From Pseudomonas chlororaphis subsp. chlororaphis (lineage in GTDB: Bacteria; Pseudomonadota; Gammaproteobacteria; Pseudomonadales; Pseudomonadaceae), in NCBI RefSeq assembly GCF_003945765.1, contig NZ_CP027712.1:1302001-1366000 (forward strand): a stretch of DNA of 64,000 nucleotides. Direction: 5' to 3'. Shown one piece after another: positions 10,106-21,117 of the stretch. The notes beneath the pieces are model-generated. The model saw only the letters and a program-made list of their open reading frames with translations, had not been told where the DNA came from and did not search any database. The translations under genes were made by a program, and so were the position numbers. How positions within the stretch are numbered: the first letter of the stretch is position 1; the number at the start of each line of letters is the position of its first letter.

Positions 10106-10254
10106 AAATGGGGTAACCAATTTATTGGGTTGCCTTCGGAACCGGTTTACAAAGTCGTGTTCTGATGGCGCTGTGACAGCGTCAAGCTAGAGTGAACGCA
10201 GGCTGCAAACAGCTTGCAGAGAATTTTTAAAATACGCCGCAGGAGAGATTCGCA

Positions 10255-10998
10255 ATGGCTCAGCAGGGCAGTGGTTATCAAGCTCGCTATAAACGCATTC
10301 TACTCAAGCTTAGCGGCGAGGCCCTGATGGGCTCGGAAGAGTTCGGGATCGACCCTAAGGTGCTCGATCGCATGGCGCTGGAAGTCGGCCAGCTGGTGGG
10401 CATCGGTGTTCAGGTCGGCCTGGTCATCGGTGGTGGCAACCTGTTCCGTGGCGCGGCGCTCAGCGCGGCAGGCATGGATCGGGTAACAGGCGACCACATG
10501 GGCATGCTGGCCACTGTGATGAACGGCCTGGCCATGCGCGACGCGCTGGAACGTGCGAATATCTCGGCGATCGTCATGTCGGCCATTTCCATGGTGGGTG
10601 TGACCGATCACTATGACCGTCGCAAGGCGATGCGCCATCTGAACTCCAAGGAAGTGGTGATCTTCGCTGCCGGTACCGGCAACCCGTTCTTCACGACCGA
10701 CTCCGCAGCATGCTTGCGGGCGATCGAGATCGATGCCGACGTAGTGCTCAAGGCAACCAAGGTTGACGGTGTGTACACCGCAGACCCATTCAAAGACCCG
10801 CATGCCGAGAAGTTCGATCATCTGACCTACGATGAAGTGCTGGATCGCAAGCTGGGTGTCATGGATCTGACGGCGATCTGCCTGTGCCGCGACCATAAGA
10901 TGCCGTTGCGCGTATTTAACATGAACAAGCCCGGCGCCCTACTGAACATCGTGCATGGCGGCGCTGAAGGAACCCTGATCGAGGAAGGCGAACAATGA
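10255..10998 (+). CDS. pyrH: UMP kinase
   Basis: 247 residues of the amino-acid-kinase fold. The bacterial UMP kinase markers are [13 protein letters not shown] near the N terminus, [13 protein letters not shown], and [15 protein letters not shown] with [14 protein letters not shown]. It phosphorylates UMP to UDP. A good SD (AGGAGAG) precedes the ATG. The stop overlaps the frr start by 4 bases (ATGA), so the two are translationally coupled. Confidence 0.98.
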   Translation: MAQQGSGYQARYKRILLKLSGEALMGSEEFGIDPKVLDRMALEVGQLVGIGVQVGLVIGGGNLFRGAALSAAGMDRVTGDHMGMLATVMNGLAMRDALERANISAIVMSAISMVGVTDHYDRRKAMRHLNSKEVVIFAAGTGNPFFTTDSAACLRAIEIDADVVLKATKVDGVYTADPFKDPHAEKFDHLTYDEVLDRKLGVMDLTAICLCRDHKMPLRVFNMNKPGALLNIVHGGAEGTLIEEGEQ

Positions 10999-11552
10999 TC
11001 AACGAAATCAAGAAAGACGCTCAAGAGCGCATGAAGAAGTCCCTGGAGTCGCTGGCTCACGCGTTTGGCCAGATCCGCACCGGCAAGGCGCACCCGAGCA
11101 TCCTGGGTAGCGTGATGGTGCCTTACTATGGCACTGACACCCCATTGAGCGGTGTGGCCAACGTTACCGTGAAAGACTCTCAGACCCTGCAGGTGGTGCC
11201 ATTCGAGCGCAACATGCTTGGGGCAATCGACAAGGCCATCGGCAGTGCTGGCTTGAACCTCAATCCGACCAATCTTGGCGAGCTGCTGCTGATCAAAATG
11301 GCGCCGCTGACTGAAGAAACCCGCAAAGGCTTCACCAAGCAGGCGCGTGCTGCTGCTGAAGATGCCCGTGTTGCCGTGCGCAATATTCGTCGCGATGCCT
11401 TGGGCGATCTGAAGAAGCTGTCCAAGGACAAGGAAATCAGTGAAGACGAAGAGCGTCGCGCCGGAGCTGAGATCGACAAGCTGATCAAAGAGTTCGAGGC
11501 TCAGATCGCTAAGGCGACTGACGAGAAAGAAAAGGACCTGATGGCCGTATAA
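10995..11552 (+). CDS. frr: Ribosome recycling factor
   Basis: 185 residues, exact family length. The protein is the two-domain RRF with [20 protein letters not shown], the [10 protein letters not shown] loop, and the C-terminal helix ending in [20 protein letters not shown]. With EF-G it splits post-termination ribosomes. It overlaps pyrH by 4 bases and is followed 14 bases later by uppS. Confidence 0.98.
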   Translation: MINEIKKDAQERMKKSLESLAHAFGQIRTGKAHPSILGSVMVPYYGTDTPLSGVANVTVKDSQTLQVVPFERNMLGAIDKAIGSAGLNLNPTNLGELLLIKMAPLTEETRKGFTKQARAAAEDARVAVRNIRRDALGDLKKLSKDKEISEDEERRAGAEIDKLIKEFEAQIAKATDEKEKDLMAV

Positions 11553-11566
11553 GGGTCGGGCTTTAA

Positions 11567-12322
11567 ATGGACAAGACCAAGCAGAGTGCGCCGTCCTCGG
11601 TGCCGCGCCATGTCGCGATCATCATGGATGGCAACAATCGCTGGGCAAAAAAACGCTTCATGCCCGGCGTCGCCGGGCACAAGGCGGGTGTCGATGCTGT
11701 TCGCGCGGTGATCGAGGTGTGCGCCGAGGCCAAGGTCGAGGTGCTGACCCTGTTTGCCTTCTCCAGTGAGAACTGGCAGCGGCCGGCCGATGAAGTCAGC
11801 GCCTTGATGGATCTGTTCTTCAAGGCATTGCGCCGCGAGGCCAAACGCCTCAATGAAAACAACATCAGCCTGCGCATCATTGGCGATCGTTCGCGTTTCC
11901 ATCCTGAGTTGCAGGCGGCAATGCGCGAGGCGGAGGCGATGACTGCGGGTAGTGACCGCTTCATTCTGCAGATCGCTGCCAACTATGGCGGTCAGTGGGA
12001 TATCGCCCAGGCCGCTCAGCGCCTGGCGCGGGAAGTTCAGGCGGGGCACCTGCGTCCTGAGGACATTACCCCTGAGTTGTTGCAAACCTGCCTGGCGACT
12101 GGCGAACTGCCATTGCCGGACCTGTGCATTCGTACGGGTGGCGAGCACCGCATCAGCAATTTCCTGCTCTGGCAGCTGGCTTATGCTGAGCTGTACTTCT
12201 CCGACCTGTTCTGGCCGGACTTCAAACACGATGCCATGCGCGCTGCGCTGGCCGATTACGCTTCTCGCCAGCGCCGCTTCGGTAAAACGAGCGAGCAGGT
12301 CGAAGCTGGAGCCCGGGTTTAA
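11567..12322 (+). CDS. uppS: Undecaprenyl diphosphate synthase
   Basis: 251-residue cis-prenyltransferase. The catalytic Asp is in HVAIIMDGNNRWAKKR (D21), followed by GHKAGVDAVR, LFAFSSENWQRP and the C-terminal DLCIRTGGEHRISNFLLWQ. It makes the C55 lipid carrier for peptidoglycan and O-antigen. The stop shares a base with the start of cdsA (TAATG), so the two lipid genes are coupled. Confidence 0.97.
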   Translation: MDKTKQSAPSSVPRHVAIIMDGNNRWAKKRFMPGVAGHKAGVDAVRAVIEVCAEAKVEVLTLFAFSSENWQRPADEVSALMDLFFKALRREAKRLNENNISLRIIGDRSRFHPELQAAMREAEAMTAGSDRFILQIAANYGGQWDIAQAAQRLAREVQAGHLRPEDITPELLQTCLATGELPLPDLCIRTGGEHRISNFLLWQLAYAELYFSDLFWPDFKHDAMRAALADYASRQRRFGKTSEQVEAGARV

Positions 12323-13128
12323 TGCTCAAACAACGAATCATTACTGCGCTGATCCTGCTGCCGATCGCCTTGTGCGGTTTTTTCCTGCTCGAAGGTTCTG
12401 CCTTCGCCCTGTTTATTGGGCTGGTGGTGACCCTCGGGGCTTGGGAGTGGGCGCGCCTGGCGGGTTTCGAGGCTCAGTCGACCCGTATTGCCTATGCAGT
12501 AGTGGTCGCTGCGCTGTTGTTCCTGATGCAGCTGTTGCCAGGTATCGCGCCTTGGGTGCTGGGGGCTGCGGTGCTCTGGTGGGGGCTGGCGACTTTCCTG
12601 GTGCTCACCTATCCGCGTACCCGTGAGCATTGGGCCGGTGCCGCGGCCAAGCTGGTGATCGGCCTGCTGATTCTGCTGCCGGCCTGGCAAGGCCTGGTCT
12701 TCATCAAGCAGCAGCCTTTGGGTAACTGGTTGATCATGGCGGTGATGGTGCTGGTCTGGGGGGCTGATATCGGTGCCTACTTCTCCGGCAAAGCGTTCGG
12801 CAAGCGCAAGCTGGCGCCACAGGTCAGCCCGGGCAAGAGCTGGGAGGGAGTGTACGGCGGCCTGCTGCTGAGTCTGGTGATCACTGCGGCGGTCGGTCTG
12901 GTTGCGGGCTGGTCCGTCGGGCAGATCATTCTAGGCTTGCTCGGAGCGGCTATCGTGGTGTTCATCTCGGTGGTCGGCGACCTGACCGAAAGCATGTTCA
13001 AGCGCCAGGCCGGGATCAAGGACAGCAGTAACCTGCTGCCTGGGCATGGCGGCGTGCTCGATCGTATCGACAGCCTGACCGCGGCCATTCCGGTATTCGC
13101 CGTGCTGTTGTGGATGGCTGCATTGTGA
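12322..13128 (+). CDS. cdsA: Phosphatidate cytidylyltransferase
   Basis: 268 residues with about eight membrane segments. The CDP-alcohol family signature is at the C-terminal part: [20 protein letters not shown] followed by [13 protein letters not shown]. It makes CDP-diacylglycerol, precursor of all membrane phospholipids. The stop codon TGA overlaps the GTG start of dxr. Confidence 0.96.
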   Translation: MLKQRIITALILLPIALCGFFLLEGSAFALFIGLVVTLGAWEWARLAGFEAQSTRIAYAVVVAALLFLMQLLPGIAPWVLGAAVLWWGLATFLVLTYPRTREHWAGAAAKLVIGLLILLPAWQGLVFIKQQPLGNWLIMAVMVLVWGADIGAYFSGKAFGKRKLAPQVSPGKSWEGVYGGLLLSLVITAAVGLVAGWSVGQIILGLLGAAIVVFISVVGDLTESMFKRQAGIKDSSNLLPGHGGVLDRIDSLTAAIPVFAVLLWMAAL

Positions 13129-14315
13129 GTCGCCCACAGCAGATTACGGTTCTCGGAGCCACCGGCTCTATCGGCCTCAGTACGCTGGATGTCATTGCCC
13201 GTCATCCCGAGCGTTATCAGGTCTTCGCCTTGAGCGGTTTCAGTCGTCTGGCTGAGTTGCTGGCGCTATGCATCCGTCACGCTCCCCGTTTTGCCGTCGT
13301 CCCGCATATCGCTGCCGCGCGTAGCTTGCAGGAGGACTTGCGCAATGCCGGTTCGCGCACCCGTGTACTGGTGGGCGAAGAGGGGTTGTGTGAGGTGGCG
13401 TCCGACCCTGAAGTCGATGCAGTCATGGCGGCTATCGTCGGTGCTGCGGGCTTGCGTCCGACCCTGGCTGCCGTCGAGGCCGGCAAGAAAATTCTCCTGG
13501 CCAATAAAGAAGCACTGGTCATGTCCGGCGCGCTGTTTATGCAGGCGGTGGGCAAGAGCGGTTCGGTATTGCTGCCTATCGACAGTGAACACAACGCCAT
13601 CTTCCAGTGCATGCCTGCGGACTTTTCCCGTGGGTTGAGCAATGTGGGGGTGCGGCGTATTTTGCTGACCGCATCCGGTGGCCCGTTCCGCCAAACTCCG
13701 CTGGCCGAACTGGAGCAGGTAACGCCCGAGCAGGCGTGTGCCCACCCCAACTGGTCCATGGGGCGCAAGATATCCGTCGATTCGGCCAGCATGATGAACA
13801 AAGGCCTCGAATTGATCGAGGCGTGCTGGTTGTTTGATGCCAAGCCCGCCCAGGTCGAGGTGGTGATTCATCCACAAAGCGTGATTCATTCGCTGGTCGA
13901 CTACGTGGACGGTTCGGTGCTGGCCCAGTTGGGCAACCCGGATATGCGCACGCCGATCGCCAATGCCCTGGCTTGGCCGGAGCGGATCGACTCCGGCGTG
14001 CCACCCCTGGATCTGTTCGCCGTGGCACGCCTGGATTTCCAGGCGCCTGATGAACAGCGGTTCCCTTGCTTGCGTTTGGCGCGCCAGGCCGCGGAAGCTG
14101 GCAACAGCGCTCCGGCCATGTTGAACGCGGCCAACGAGGTGGCTGTTGCCGCGTTTCTCGAACGGCGCATCCGCTACCCCGAGATCGCGAGTATCATCGA
14201 AGAAGTTTTAAGCCTCGAGCCGGTTGTTGCAGTCGATGAACTGAGCACCGTGTTCGCGGCGGACGCCAAAGCCCGTGCCCTGGCTGAGCAGTGGCTGGGT
14301 CGCAACGGCCGGTAA
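13125..14315 (+). CDS. dxr: 1-deoxy-D-xylulose-5-phosphate reductoisomerase
   Basis: 396 residues. The NADPH-binding motif [15 protein letters not shown] (residues 9-23) opens the protein. The active-site stretches [12 protein letters not shown] and [13 protein letters not shown] (metal and substrate binding) are intact. It commits carbon to the MEP isoprenoid pathway; ispD and ispF occur later in this window. I chose the GTG at 13125, which overlaps the cdsA stop (GTGA). An upstream GTG at 13110 would only add five residues. Confidence 0.96.
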   Translation: MSRPQQITVLGATGSIGLSTLDVIARHPERYQVFALSGFSRLAELLALCIRHAPRFAVVPHIAAARSLQEDLRNAGSRTRVLVGEEGLCEVASDPEVDAVMAAIVGAAGLRPTLAAVEAGKKILLANKEALVMSGALFMQAVGKSGSVLLPIDSEHNAIFQCMPADFSRGLSNVGVRRILLTASGGPFRQTPLAELEQVTPEQACAHPNWSMGRKISVDSASMMNKGLELIEACWLFDAKPAQVEVVIHPQSVIHSLVDYVDGSVLAQLGNPDMRTPIANALAWPERIDSGVPPLDLFAVARLDFQAPDEQRFPCLRLARQAAEAGNSAPAMLNAANEVAVAAFLERRIRYPEIASIIEEVLSLEPVVAVDELSTVFAADAKARALAEQWLGRNGR

Positions 14316-14369
14316 GGATTGCGACAAGCCTGAGCGTATCGGCACTGGATAGGATTGCGGAGAAAGTAG

Positions 14370-15722
14370 ATGAGCGCGCTCTATATGATTGTCGGCACCC
14401 TGATCGCCCTGGGTGTGCTGGTCACCTTCCATGAATTCGGTCACTTCTGGGTGGCGCGTCGTTGCGGCGTCAAGGTTCTGCGTTTCTCCGTGGGCTTCGG
14501 CATGCCGCTGCTGCGTTGGCATGACCGGCAGGGTACCGAGTTCGTGATTGCCGCCATTCCGCTGGGCGGCTACGTGAAGATGCTCGACGAGCGCGAGGGT
14601 GAAGTGCCTGTCGATCAGCTTGATCAGTCGTTCAATCGCAAGTCGGTGCGTCAGCGTATCGCCATCGTTGCCGCCGGTCCTGTCGCCAACTTCCTGCTGG
14701 CGCTGGTGTTCTTCTGGGGGCTGGCGATGCTCGGTAGCGAGCAGGTGCGTCCGGTCATCGGCAGTGTCGAGGCTGGAAGCATTGCCGCCAAGGCCGGCCT
14801 GAGTTCCGGCCAGGAAATTGTTGCAATCGATGGCGAACCCACCGTGGGGTGGTCGGCGGTCAACCTGCAGCTGGTTCGGCGTCTGGGCGAAAGCGGCACC
14901 TTGCAGTTGTTGGTTCGCGAGCAGGGTTCGACTGCCGATTCGCCCCGCGAGCTGGTGCTCGACAATTGGCTCAAGGGGATCGATGAGCCGGATCCTATTC
15001 GTTCCCTGGGGATTCGCCCCTGGCGTCCGGAGCTCGCCCCCGTTCTGGCCGAGCTCGACCCGAAAGGCCCGGCCCAGGCAGCTGGCCTGAAAGCCGGCGA
15101 TCGTTTGCTGGCGCTGGATGGTCAGCCGCTGACCGATTGGCAACAGGTCGTCGACTGGGTGCGTGTACGTCCTGATACCAAAATTGTGCTGCGCGTCGAG
15201 CGTGATGGTGCTCAAATCGACGTCCCGGTGACCTTGGCCGCGCGCGGTAAAGAGAAAGTTGCCAGTGGTTATCTGGGGGCTGGGGTGAAGGCAGTCGATT
15301 GGCCGCCGGAAATGCTTCGCGAGGTCAGTTATGGCCCGCTGGCTGCGATTGGCGAAGGTGCCCGGCGTACTTGGACCATGAGCGTGCTGACCCTCGACTC
15401 ACTGAAGAAAATGTTGTTCGGCGAGCTCTCGGTAAAAAACTTGAGTGGACCGATAACCATTGCTAAAGTGGCGGGCGCTTCTGCCCAGTCGGGCGTTGCT
15501 GATTTCTTGAATTTCCTTGCTTATCTGAGTATTAGCCTAGGGGTTCTGAACTTGCTGCCCATTCCTGTACTGGATGGGGGGCATCTGTTGTTTTATCTGA
15601 TCGAGTGGGCGCGTGGTCGTCCCTTGTCGGATCGGGTGCAAGGTTGGGGGATACAGATCGGTATCAGCTTGGTGGTCGGGGTGATGTTGCTTGCCTTGGT
15701 CAACGATCTGGGTCGTCTGTAA
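14370..15722 (+). CDS. rseP: Site-2 protease RseP (sigma-E pathway)
   Basis: 450-residue intramembrane zinc metalloprotease. HEFGH at 21-25 carries the catalytic site, two PDZ domains lie in the middle (around 120-200 and 215-300), and NLLPIPVLDGGH near the C terminus supplies the last metal ligand. It cleaves the membrane anti-sigma factor (RseA/MucA family) in envelope stress. Its place just before bamA and skp is the conserved outer-membrane biogenesis cluster. Confidence 0.96.
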   Translation: MSALYMIVGTLIALGVLVTFHEFGHFWVARRCGVKVLRFSVGFGMPLLRWHDRQGTEFVIAAIPLGGYVKMLDEREGEVPVDQLDQSFNRKSVRQRIAIVAAGPVANFLLALVFFWGLAMLGSEQVRPVIGSVEAGSIAAKAGLSSGQEIVAIDGEPTVGWSAVNLQLVRRLGESGTLQLLVREQGSTADSPRELVLDNWLKGIDEPDPIRSLGIRPWRPELAPVLAELDPKGPAQAAGLKAGDRLLALDGQPLTDWQQVVDWVRVRPDTKIVLRVERDGAQIDVPVTLAARGKEKVASGYLGAGVKAVDWPPEMLREVSYGPLAAIGEGARRTWTMSVLTLDSLKKMLFGELSVKNLSGPITIAKVAGASAQSGVADFLNFLAYLSISLGVLNLLPIPVLDGGHLLFYLIEWARGRPLSDRVQGWGIQIGISLVVGVMLLALVNDLGRL

Positions 15723-15796
15723 CGCTTCGCTGAATTGCGAATCTGCCGCATTTTGCGGCAGTTTCTTTATTGCCAGTTGGAATAAGAAAGGACTTC

Positions 15797-18184
15797 ATGA
15801 AACGTCTGCTGCTAACTGCGGTTCTCTCCGTATTGATGATCGCCGAAGTTCACGCCGAGTCCTTCACTATCTCCGATATCCGCGTCAACGGCCTCCAGCG
15901 GGTCTCCGCGGGTAGCGTCTTTGGGGCCTTGCCGCTGAACGTCGGTGAGCAGGCGGACGATCGTCGTCTGGTGGAATCCACTCGTGCGCTGTTCAAAACC
16001 GGCTTCTTTCAAGATATCCAGCTGGGCCGCGATGGCAATGTCCTGGTCATCACGGTAGTCGAGCGTCCATCCGTCGCCAGTATCGAAATCGAAGGTAACA
16101 AGGCGATTTCCACTGAAGACTTGATGAAAGGCCTCAAGCAATCCGGTCTCGCGGAAGGAGAAATCTTCCAGCGTGCGACCCTTGAAGGTGTTCGTAACGA
16201 ACTGCAGCGCCAGTATGTAGCCCAGGGCCGCTACTCGGCCACCGTCGATACCGAAGTGGTTCCGCAGCCGCGCAACCGTGTGGCGTTGAAGGTCAACATC
16301 AACGAAGGCACCGTCGCTGCGATCCAGCACATCAACGTCGTGGGCAACACCGTGTTCCCGGACGAAGACCTGGTCGAACTGTTCGAACTCAAAACCACCA
16401 ACTGGCTGTCGTTCTTCAAGAACGACGACAAGTATGCGCGTGAAAAACTTTCCGGTGACCTGGAGCGCCTGCGTTCCTACTACCTGGACCGTGGCTATAT
16501 CAACATGGATATCGCTTCGACCCAGGTATCGATCACCCCGGACAAGAAACACGTCTATATCACTGTGAATGTCAACGAAGGCGAGAAGTACAGCGTTCGT
16601 GACGTGAAGCTCAGCGGTGACCTGAAAGTGCCTGAAGACCAGGTCAAGTCGCTGCTGCTGGTCGAGAAGGGCCAGGTGTTCTCGCGCAAATTGATGACCA
16701 CCACTTCCGAGCTGATCACCCGCCGCCTGGGCAACGAGGGTTATACCTTCGCCAACGTCAACGGTGTTCCGCAGCCTCACGACGAAGATCACACGGTCGA
16801 TATCACGTTCGTGGTCGATCCTGGCAAGCGTGCCTATGTGAACCGCATCAACTTCCGCGGCAACACCAAGTCCGAGGACGAAGTGCTGCGTCGTGAAATG
16901 CGTCAGATGGAAGGTGGCTGGGCTTCGACTTACCTGATCGACCAGTCCAAGACCCGTCTGGAGCGTCTGGGCTTCTTCAAGGAAGTCAACGTCGAAACCC
17001 CGGCCGTGCCAGGTGTCGACGACCAGGTAGACGTCAATTACGCAGTAGAAGAGCAGGCTTCCGGTTCGATCACCGCCAGCGTCGGTTTCGCCCAGAGCGC
17101 CGGTCTGATCCTCGGTGGTTCGATCACCCAGAACAACTTCCTGGGTACCGGTAACAAGGTCAGCATCGGCCTGACTCGCAGCGAATACCAGAGCCGTTAC
17201 AACTTCGGTTATGTCGACCCCTACTGGACTGCCGATGGTGTGAGCCTGGGTTATAACGCGTTCTATCGCACCACTGACTACGACGACCTCGATGTCGACG
17301 TGGCGAGCTATGCGGTAGACAGCCTGGGTGCCGGCGTCAGCGTTGGCTACCCGATCAGCGAGACTTCGCGTCTGACCTTCGGCCTGACCGCGCAACAAGA
17401 CAAGATCAAGACCGGTCGCTATACCGTCGACGAAATCTTCGACTTCGTGAACCGTGAAGGCGACAACTACCTGAACTTCAAGGCTTCGGCCGGCTGGTCC
17501 GAGTCGACCCTGAACAAAGGTGTCCTGGCGACCCGTGGTCATTCCCAGAGCCTGGTGCTGGAAGCCACCACCCCAGGTAGCGACCTGTCGTTCTTCAAGC
17601 TCGACTACCGCGGCCAGTTGTTCCAGCCGCTGACCGACACCTACACCATGCGCCTGCACACCGAACTGGGTTATGGCGACGGTTATGGTTCGACCGACGG
17701 CTTGCCGTTCTATGAAAACTACTATGCTGGTGGTTTTAACTCGGTTCGTGGTTTCAAGGACAGCACCTTGGGTCCTCGCAGTACTCCGAGTCGTGGTGTG
17801 GGTGCGACAGGCAACGCCGGTACCTCGCTTGACCCGGACCAGGATGCCCTGCCATTCGGTGGCAACGTGCTGATCCAGGGTGGTGTCGAGGTGTTGTTCC
17901 CGATGCCGTTCGTCAAGGATCAGCGTTCGCTGCGGACTTCCGTGTTCTGGGATGTGGGTAACGTATTCGACTCCAAGTGCGAGAAGACCACCAACACCAA
18001 CGGCACGCCGTCCAATACACAGTGTAACGACATCAGCCTGAGCAATCTGGCCAGTTCCGTGGGTGTCGGCGTGACATGGGTAACCGCTCTGGGCCCGCTG
18101 AGCTTTGCTCTGGCGATGCCGATCAAGAAACCTGACGACGCTGAAACCCAGGTGTTCCAATTCTCCCTCGGTCAGACTTTCTAA
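15797..18184 (+). CDS. bamA: Outer-membrane protein assembly factor BamA
   Basis: 795 residues. A signal peptide (MKRLLLTAVLSVLMIAEVHA) is followed by five POTRA domains (to about residue 425) and a 16-strand Omp85 barrel ending in phenylalanine (FSLGQTF). It folds beta-barrel proteins into the outer membrane. I chose the ATG at 15797, with AAGGA before it and directly opening the signal peptide, over an ATG-like frame start 27 bases upstream. The conserved VRGF segment of the barrel (SVRGFKDSTLGPRS) is present. Confidence 0.97.
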   Translation: MKRLLLTAVLSVLMIAEVHAESFTISDIRVNGLQRVSAGSVFGALPLNVGEQADDRRLVESTRALFKTGFFQDIQLGRDGNVLVITVVERPSVASIEIEGNKAISTEDLMKGLKQSGLAEGEIFQRATLEGVRNELQRQYVAQGRYSATVDTEVVPQPRNRVALKVNINEGTVAAIQHINVVGNTVFPDEDLVELFELKTTNWLSFFKNDDKYAREKLSGDLERLRSYYLDRGYINMDIASTQVSITPDKKHVYITVNVNEGEKYSVRDVKLSGDLKVPEDQVKSLLLVEKGQVFSRKLMTTTSELITRRLGNEGYTFANVNGVPQPHDEDHTVDITFVVDPGKRAYVNRINFRGNTKSEDEVLRREMRQMEGGWASTYLIDQSKTRLERLGFFKEVNVETPAVPGVDDQVDVNYAVEEQASGSITASVGFAQSAGLILGGSITQNNFLGTGNKVSIGLTRSEYQSRYNFGYVDPYWTADGVSLGYNAFYRTTDYDDLDVDVASYAVDSLGAGVSVGYPISETSRLTFGLTAQQDKIKTGRYTVDEIFDFVNREGDNYLNFKASAGWSESTLNKGVLATRGHSQSLVLEATTPGSDLSFFKLDYRGQLFQPLTDTYTMRLHTELGYGDGYGSTDGLPFYENYYAGGFNSVRGFKDSTLGPRSTPSRGVGATGNAGTSLDPDQDALPFGGNVLIQGGVEVLFPMPFVKDQRSLRTSVFWDVGNVFDSKCEKTTNTNGTPSNTQCNDISLSNLASSVGVGVTWVTALGPLSFALAMPIKKPDDAETQVFQFSLGQTF

Positions 18185-18229
18185 GAGTCCGACCCAAGAT
18201 AACGACAATGGATTTTGTAGGAGTGCATC

Positions 18230-18733
18230 GTGCGTAAGTTGACTCAATTGGTTCTCCTGGCGACTGTCCTGGTAGCAGGCCCGGCCTTCGCCGACATGAA
18301 AATCGCCGTGCTGAACTATCAGATGGCACTGCTGGAATCCGATGCTGCGAAGAAATACGCAGTGGATGCCGAGAAGAAGTTCGGCCCGCAGTTGAACAAG
18401 CTGAAAACCCTGGAAAGCAGTGCCAAGGGCATTCAGGATCGTCTGGTTGCCGGTGGCGACAAGATGCAGCAAGGCGAGCGTGAGCGTCTGGAACTCGAAT
18501 TCAAGCAGAAAGCCCGTGACTTCCAGTTCCAGTCCAAGGAACTGAACGAAGCCAAAGCCGTTGCCGATCGTGAAATGCTCAAGCAACTGAAGCCGAAACT
18601 CGACAGCGCCGTGGAAGAAGTCATCAAGAAAGGTGGTTTTGACCTGGTGTTCGAGCGTGGCGCAGTGATTGATGTCAAACCTCAGTACGACATCACTCGC
18701 CAGGTTATCGAGCGCATGAATCAGCTGAAGTAA
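18230..18733 (+). CDS. skp: Periplasmic chaperone Skp (OmpH)
   Basis: 167 residues starting at GTG with GGAG upstream. A signal peptide ending in AGPAFA precedes DMKIAVLNYQMALLESD and a long helical coiled-coil region, as in the Skp trimer with tentacles. It holds unfolded outer-membrane proteins for the BAM complex. It lies 45 bases after bamA and 3 bases before lpxD. Confidence 0.94.
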   Translation: MRKLTQLVLLATVLVAGPAFADMKIAVLNYQMALLESDAAKKYAVDAEKKFGPQLNKLKTLESSAKGIQDRLVAGGDKMQQGERERLELEFKQKARDFQFQSKELNEAKAVADREMLKQLKPKLDSAVEEVIKKGGFDLVFERGAVIDVKPQYDITRQVIERMNQLK

Positions 18734-18736
18734 CCC

Positions 18737-19792
18737 ATGACAGCGACTATAAAGCTCGGCCAGCTGGCCGAGTTCCTCGGAGCCACCCTGCGTGGCTCCG
18801 CAGAGAAAGAAATCACTGGGCTAGCCACCTTGCAGGAGGCTGGCCCAGCTCAGTTGAGCTTTTTGGCAAATCCCCAATACCGTAAGTATCTGGCTGACAG
18901 TCAGGCAGGCGCCGTGCTGCTGAAGGCGGCGGATGCCGAAGGTTATGCCGGTGATGCCCTGGTCGTGGCCGATCCCTACCTGTCGTACGCGCGGATTTCC
19001 CACCTGTTCGATCCCAAGCCCAAGGCGCCGGCCGGTATTCATCCGACTGCGGTCATTGCCGAGGATGCTGTGGTCGACGCAGCGGCCAGCGTTGGCGCGT
19101 TTGCGGTTGTCGAGAGCGGCGCGCAAATTGCTGCGGGCGTCACGATCGGTGCTCATTGTTTTATCGGTGCTCGTTGCCAGATCGGCGAGGGCGGCTGGCT
19201 GGCTCCACGCGTGACGCTTTATCACGATGTGCGTGTCGGCAAGCGTGTGGTCATTCAGTCTGGTGCGGTACTGGGCGGCGAAGGTTTCGGTTTCGCCAAC
19301 GAGAAGGGCATCTGGCAGAAGATCGCGCAGATTGGTGGTGTCACCATTGGCGACGATGTCGAGATCGGCGTGAATACCGCTATCGATCGCGGAGCGCTGG
19401 CCGATACCGTCATCGGCAATGGCGTGAAGCTGGATAACCAGATTCAGATTGCCCACAACGTCCAGGTCGGTGATCACACCGCCATGGCAGCCTGTGTCGG
19501 TATTTCCGGCAGCACCCGGATCGGTAAGCACTGCATGCTCGCCGGCGGTGTCGGGCTGGTTGGCCACATCGATATTTGCGACAACGTTTTCCTGACCGGG
19601 ATGACCATGGTGACCCACTCGATTACCGAGCCGGGTGCCTACTCTTCCGGTACAGCCATGCAGCCTGCTGCCGAGTGGCGCAAAAGCGCGGCACGCATCC
19701 GTCAGCTCGATGATCTCGCGCGACGCCTGCGGCAACTGGAAAAGCGCGTTGGGGAAGTGACCCCCGACGGTAAAGCTTCATCAGATGGCTGA
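18737..19792 (+). CDS. lpxD: UDP-3-O-(3-hydroxyacyl)glucosamine N-acyltransferase
   Basis: 351 residues: an N-terminal uridine-binding domain (to about 100) followed by hexapeptide repeats forming a left-handed beta-helix. The conserved catalytic region [18 protein letters not shown] lies near residue 240. A C-terminal helix ([18 protein letters not shown]) follows. It carries out the third step of lipid A synthesis and is grouped with fabZ, lpxA and lpxB. Confidence 0.97.
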   Translation: MTATIKLGQLAEFLGATLRGSAEKEITGLATLQEAGPAQLSFLANPQYRKYLADSQAGAVLLKAADAEGYAGDALVVADPYLSYARISHLFDPKPKAPAGIHPTAVIAEDAVVDAAASVGAFAVVESGAQIAAGVTIGAHCFIGARCQIGEGGWLAPRVTLYHDVRVGKRVVIQSGAVLGGEGFGFANEKGIWQKIAQIGGVTIGDDVEIGVNTAIDRGALADTVIGNGVKLDNQIQIAHNVQVGDHTAMAACVGISGSTRIGKHCMLAGGVGLVGHIDICDNVFLTGMTMVTHSITEPGAYSSGTAMQPAAEWRKSAARIRQLDDLARRLRQLEKRVGEVTPDGKASSDG

Positions 19793-19901
19793 TACCATTT
19801 CCATATCAAGTGTGCACAGCCGTTAGACTGCCTCCTTGATTTGCTAGAGGAGTGTGCGTTAGTCGCACGCTCCCAATCTTTACTACAGGCTTCCCCCCGA
19901 A

Positions 19902-20342
19902 ATGATGGACATCAACGAGATTCGCGAATACCTGCCTCACCGTTACCCGTTCCTGTTGGTGGACCGGGTAGTGGACCTGGATGTTGAGGGCAAGTGCATT
20001 CGTGCCTACAAGAATGTCAGCATCAACGAACCTTTCTTCAATGGTCACTTCCCCGCGCATCCAATCATGCCGGGCGTGCTGATCATCGAAGCCATGGCTC
20101 AGGCTGCGGGCATTCTTGGTTTCAAGATGCTGGACGTGAAGCCGGCCGATGGCACCCTCTATTACTTCGTCGGTTCCGACAAGCTGCGCTTCCGCCAGCC
20201 GGTGCTGCCGGGTGACCAGTTGATCCTGGAAGCCAAGTTCATCAGCTGCAAGCGCCAGATCTGGAAATTCGAATGCCAGGCTTCGGTCGACGGCAAGCCA
20301 GTCTGCTCCGCTGAAATTATCTGTGCGGAACGCAAACTATGA
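19902..20342 (+). CDS. fabZ: 3-hydroxyacyl-ACP dehydratase FabZ
   Basis: 146-residue hot-dog-fold enzyme. The catalytic His is in [14 protein letters not shown] (H49), the Glu in VLIIEAMAQ (E63). It dehydrates 3-hydroxyacyl-ACP in fatty-acid elongation, competing with LpxA and LpxD for the same substrate, which explains its position between them. Two adjacent ATG codons (19902, 19905) could each start it. A 109-base gap separates it from lpxD. It overlaps lpxA by 4 bases. Confidence 0.97.
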   Translation: MMDINEIREYLPHRYPFLLVDRVVDLDVEGKCIRAYKNVSINEPFFNGHFPAHPIMPGVLIIEAMAQAAGILGFKMLDVKPADGTLYYFVGSDKLRFRQPVLPGDQLILEAKFISCKRQIWKFECQASVDGKPVCSAEIICAERKL

Positions 20343-21115
20343 GTTTGATTGACCCTCGCGCAATCATCGATCCGACGGCCATTCTGGCCGACGACGTTGA
20401 GGTTGGCCCGTGGTCGATCGTTGGTGCCGGTGTGGAAATCGGCGAGGGTACGGTGATCGGGCCTCATGTAGTTCTCAAAGGCCCGACCCGGATCGGTAAG
20501 CACAATCGTATCTACCAGTTCTCCTCGGTAGGCGAAGACACTCCCGATCTGAAGTACAAAGGCGAGGAAACCCGCCTGGTGATTGGTGACCACAACGTCA
20601 TTCGTGAAGGCGTGACCATTCATCGCGGCACTGTCCAGGATCGTTCCGAGACCACCCTCGGCGATCACAACCTGGTCATGGCGTACGCCCATATCGGTCA
20701 CGACAGCGTGATCGGCAACCATTGCATCCTGGTCAACAATACGGCGTTGGCCGGCCATGTGCATGTGGACGACTGGGCGATCCTGTCCGGTTTCACCCTG
20801 GTTCACCAGTACTGCCATATCGGCGCCCACAGCTTTTCCGGCATGGGTACGGCGATCGGCAAGGATGTTCCGGCCTTTGTCACAGTGTTCGGCAACCCGG
20901 CCGAGGCACGCAGCATGAACTTCGAGGGCATGCGTCGTCGTGGTTTCAGCGAAGACGCGATTCACGCCCTGCGTCGAGCCTATAAAGTGGTGTATCGCCA
21001 AGGCTTGACCGTCGATCAGGCGCTCGTCGAGTTGGCAGAAGCTGCTGCACAGTTTCCCGAAGTCGCGGTATTTCGCGACTCGATCCAGTCTTCGACCCGC
21101 GGCATCACCCGTTAA
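20339..21115 (+). CDS. lpxA: UDP-N-acetylglucosamine acyltransferase LpxA
   Basis: 258 residues, hexapeptide left-handed beta-helix for about the first 190 and a helical C-terminal region. The catalytic His lies in [12 protein letters not shown] (about residue 121, by alignment to the E. coli enzyme). It performs the first step of lipid A synthesis. The start overlaps the fabZ stop (ATGA), and lpxB follows 2 bases later. Confidence 0.97.
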   Translation: MSLIDPRAIIDPTAILADDVEVGPWSIVGAGVEIGEGTVIGPHVVLKGPTRIGKHNRIYQFSSVGEDTPDLKYKGEETRLVIGDHNVIREGVTIHRGTVQDRSETTLGDHNLVMAYAHIGHDSVIGNHCILVNNTALAGHVHVDDWAILSGFTLVHQYCHIGAHSFSGMGTAIGKDVPAFVTVFGNPAEARSMNFEGMRRRGFSEDAIHALRRAYKVVYRQGLTVDQALVELAEAAAQFPEVAVFRDSIQSSTRGITR

Positions 21116-21117
21116 TC

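Noticed and set aside
15812..18586. A minus-strand open frame of over 900 codons opposite bamA and skp
   Set aside because: It arises from GC-rich codon structure on the opposite strand; bamA and skp are certain on the plus strand, and the antisense translation shows no family pattern.
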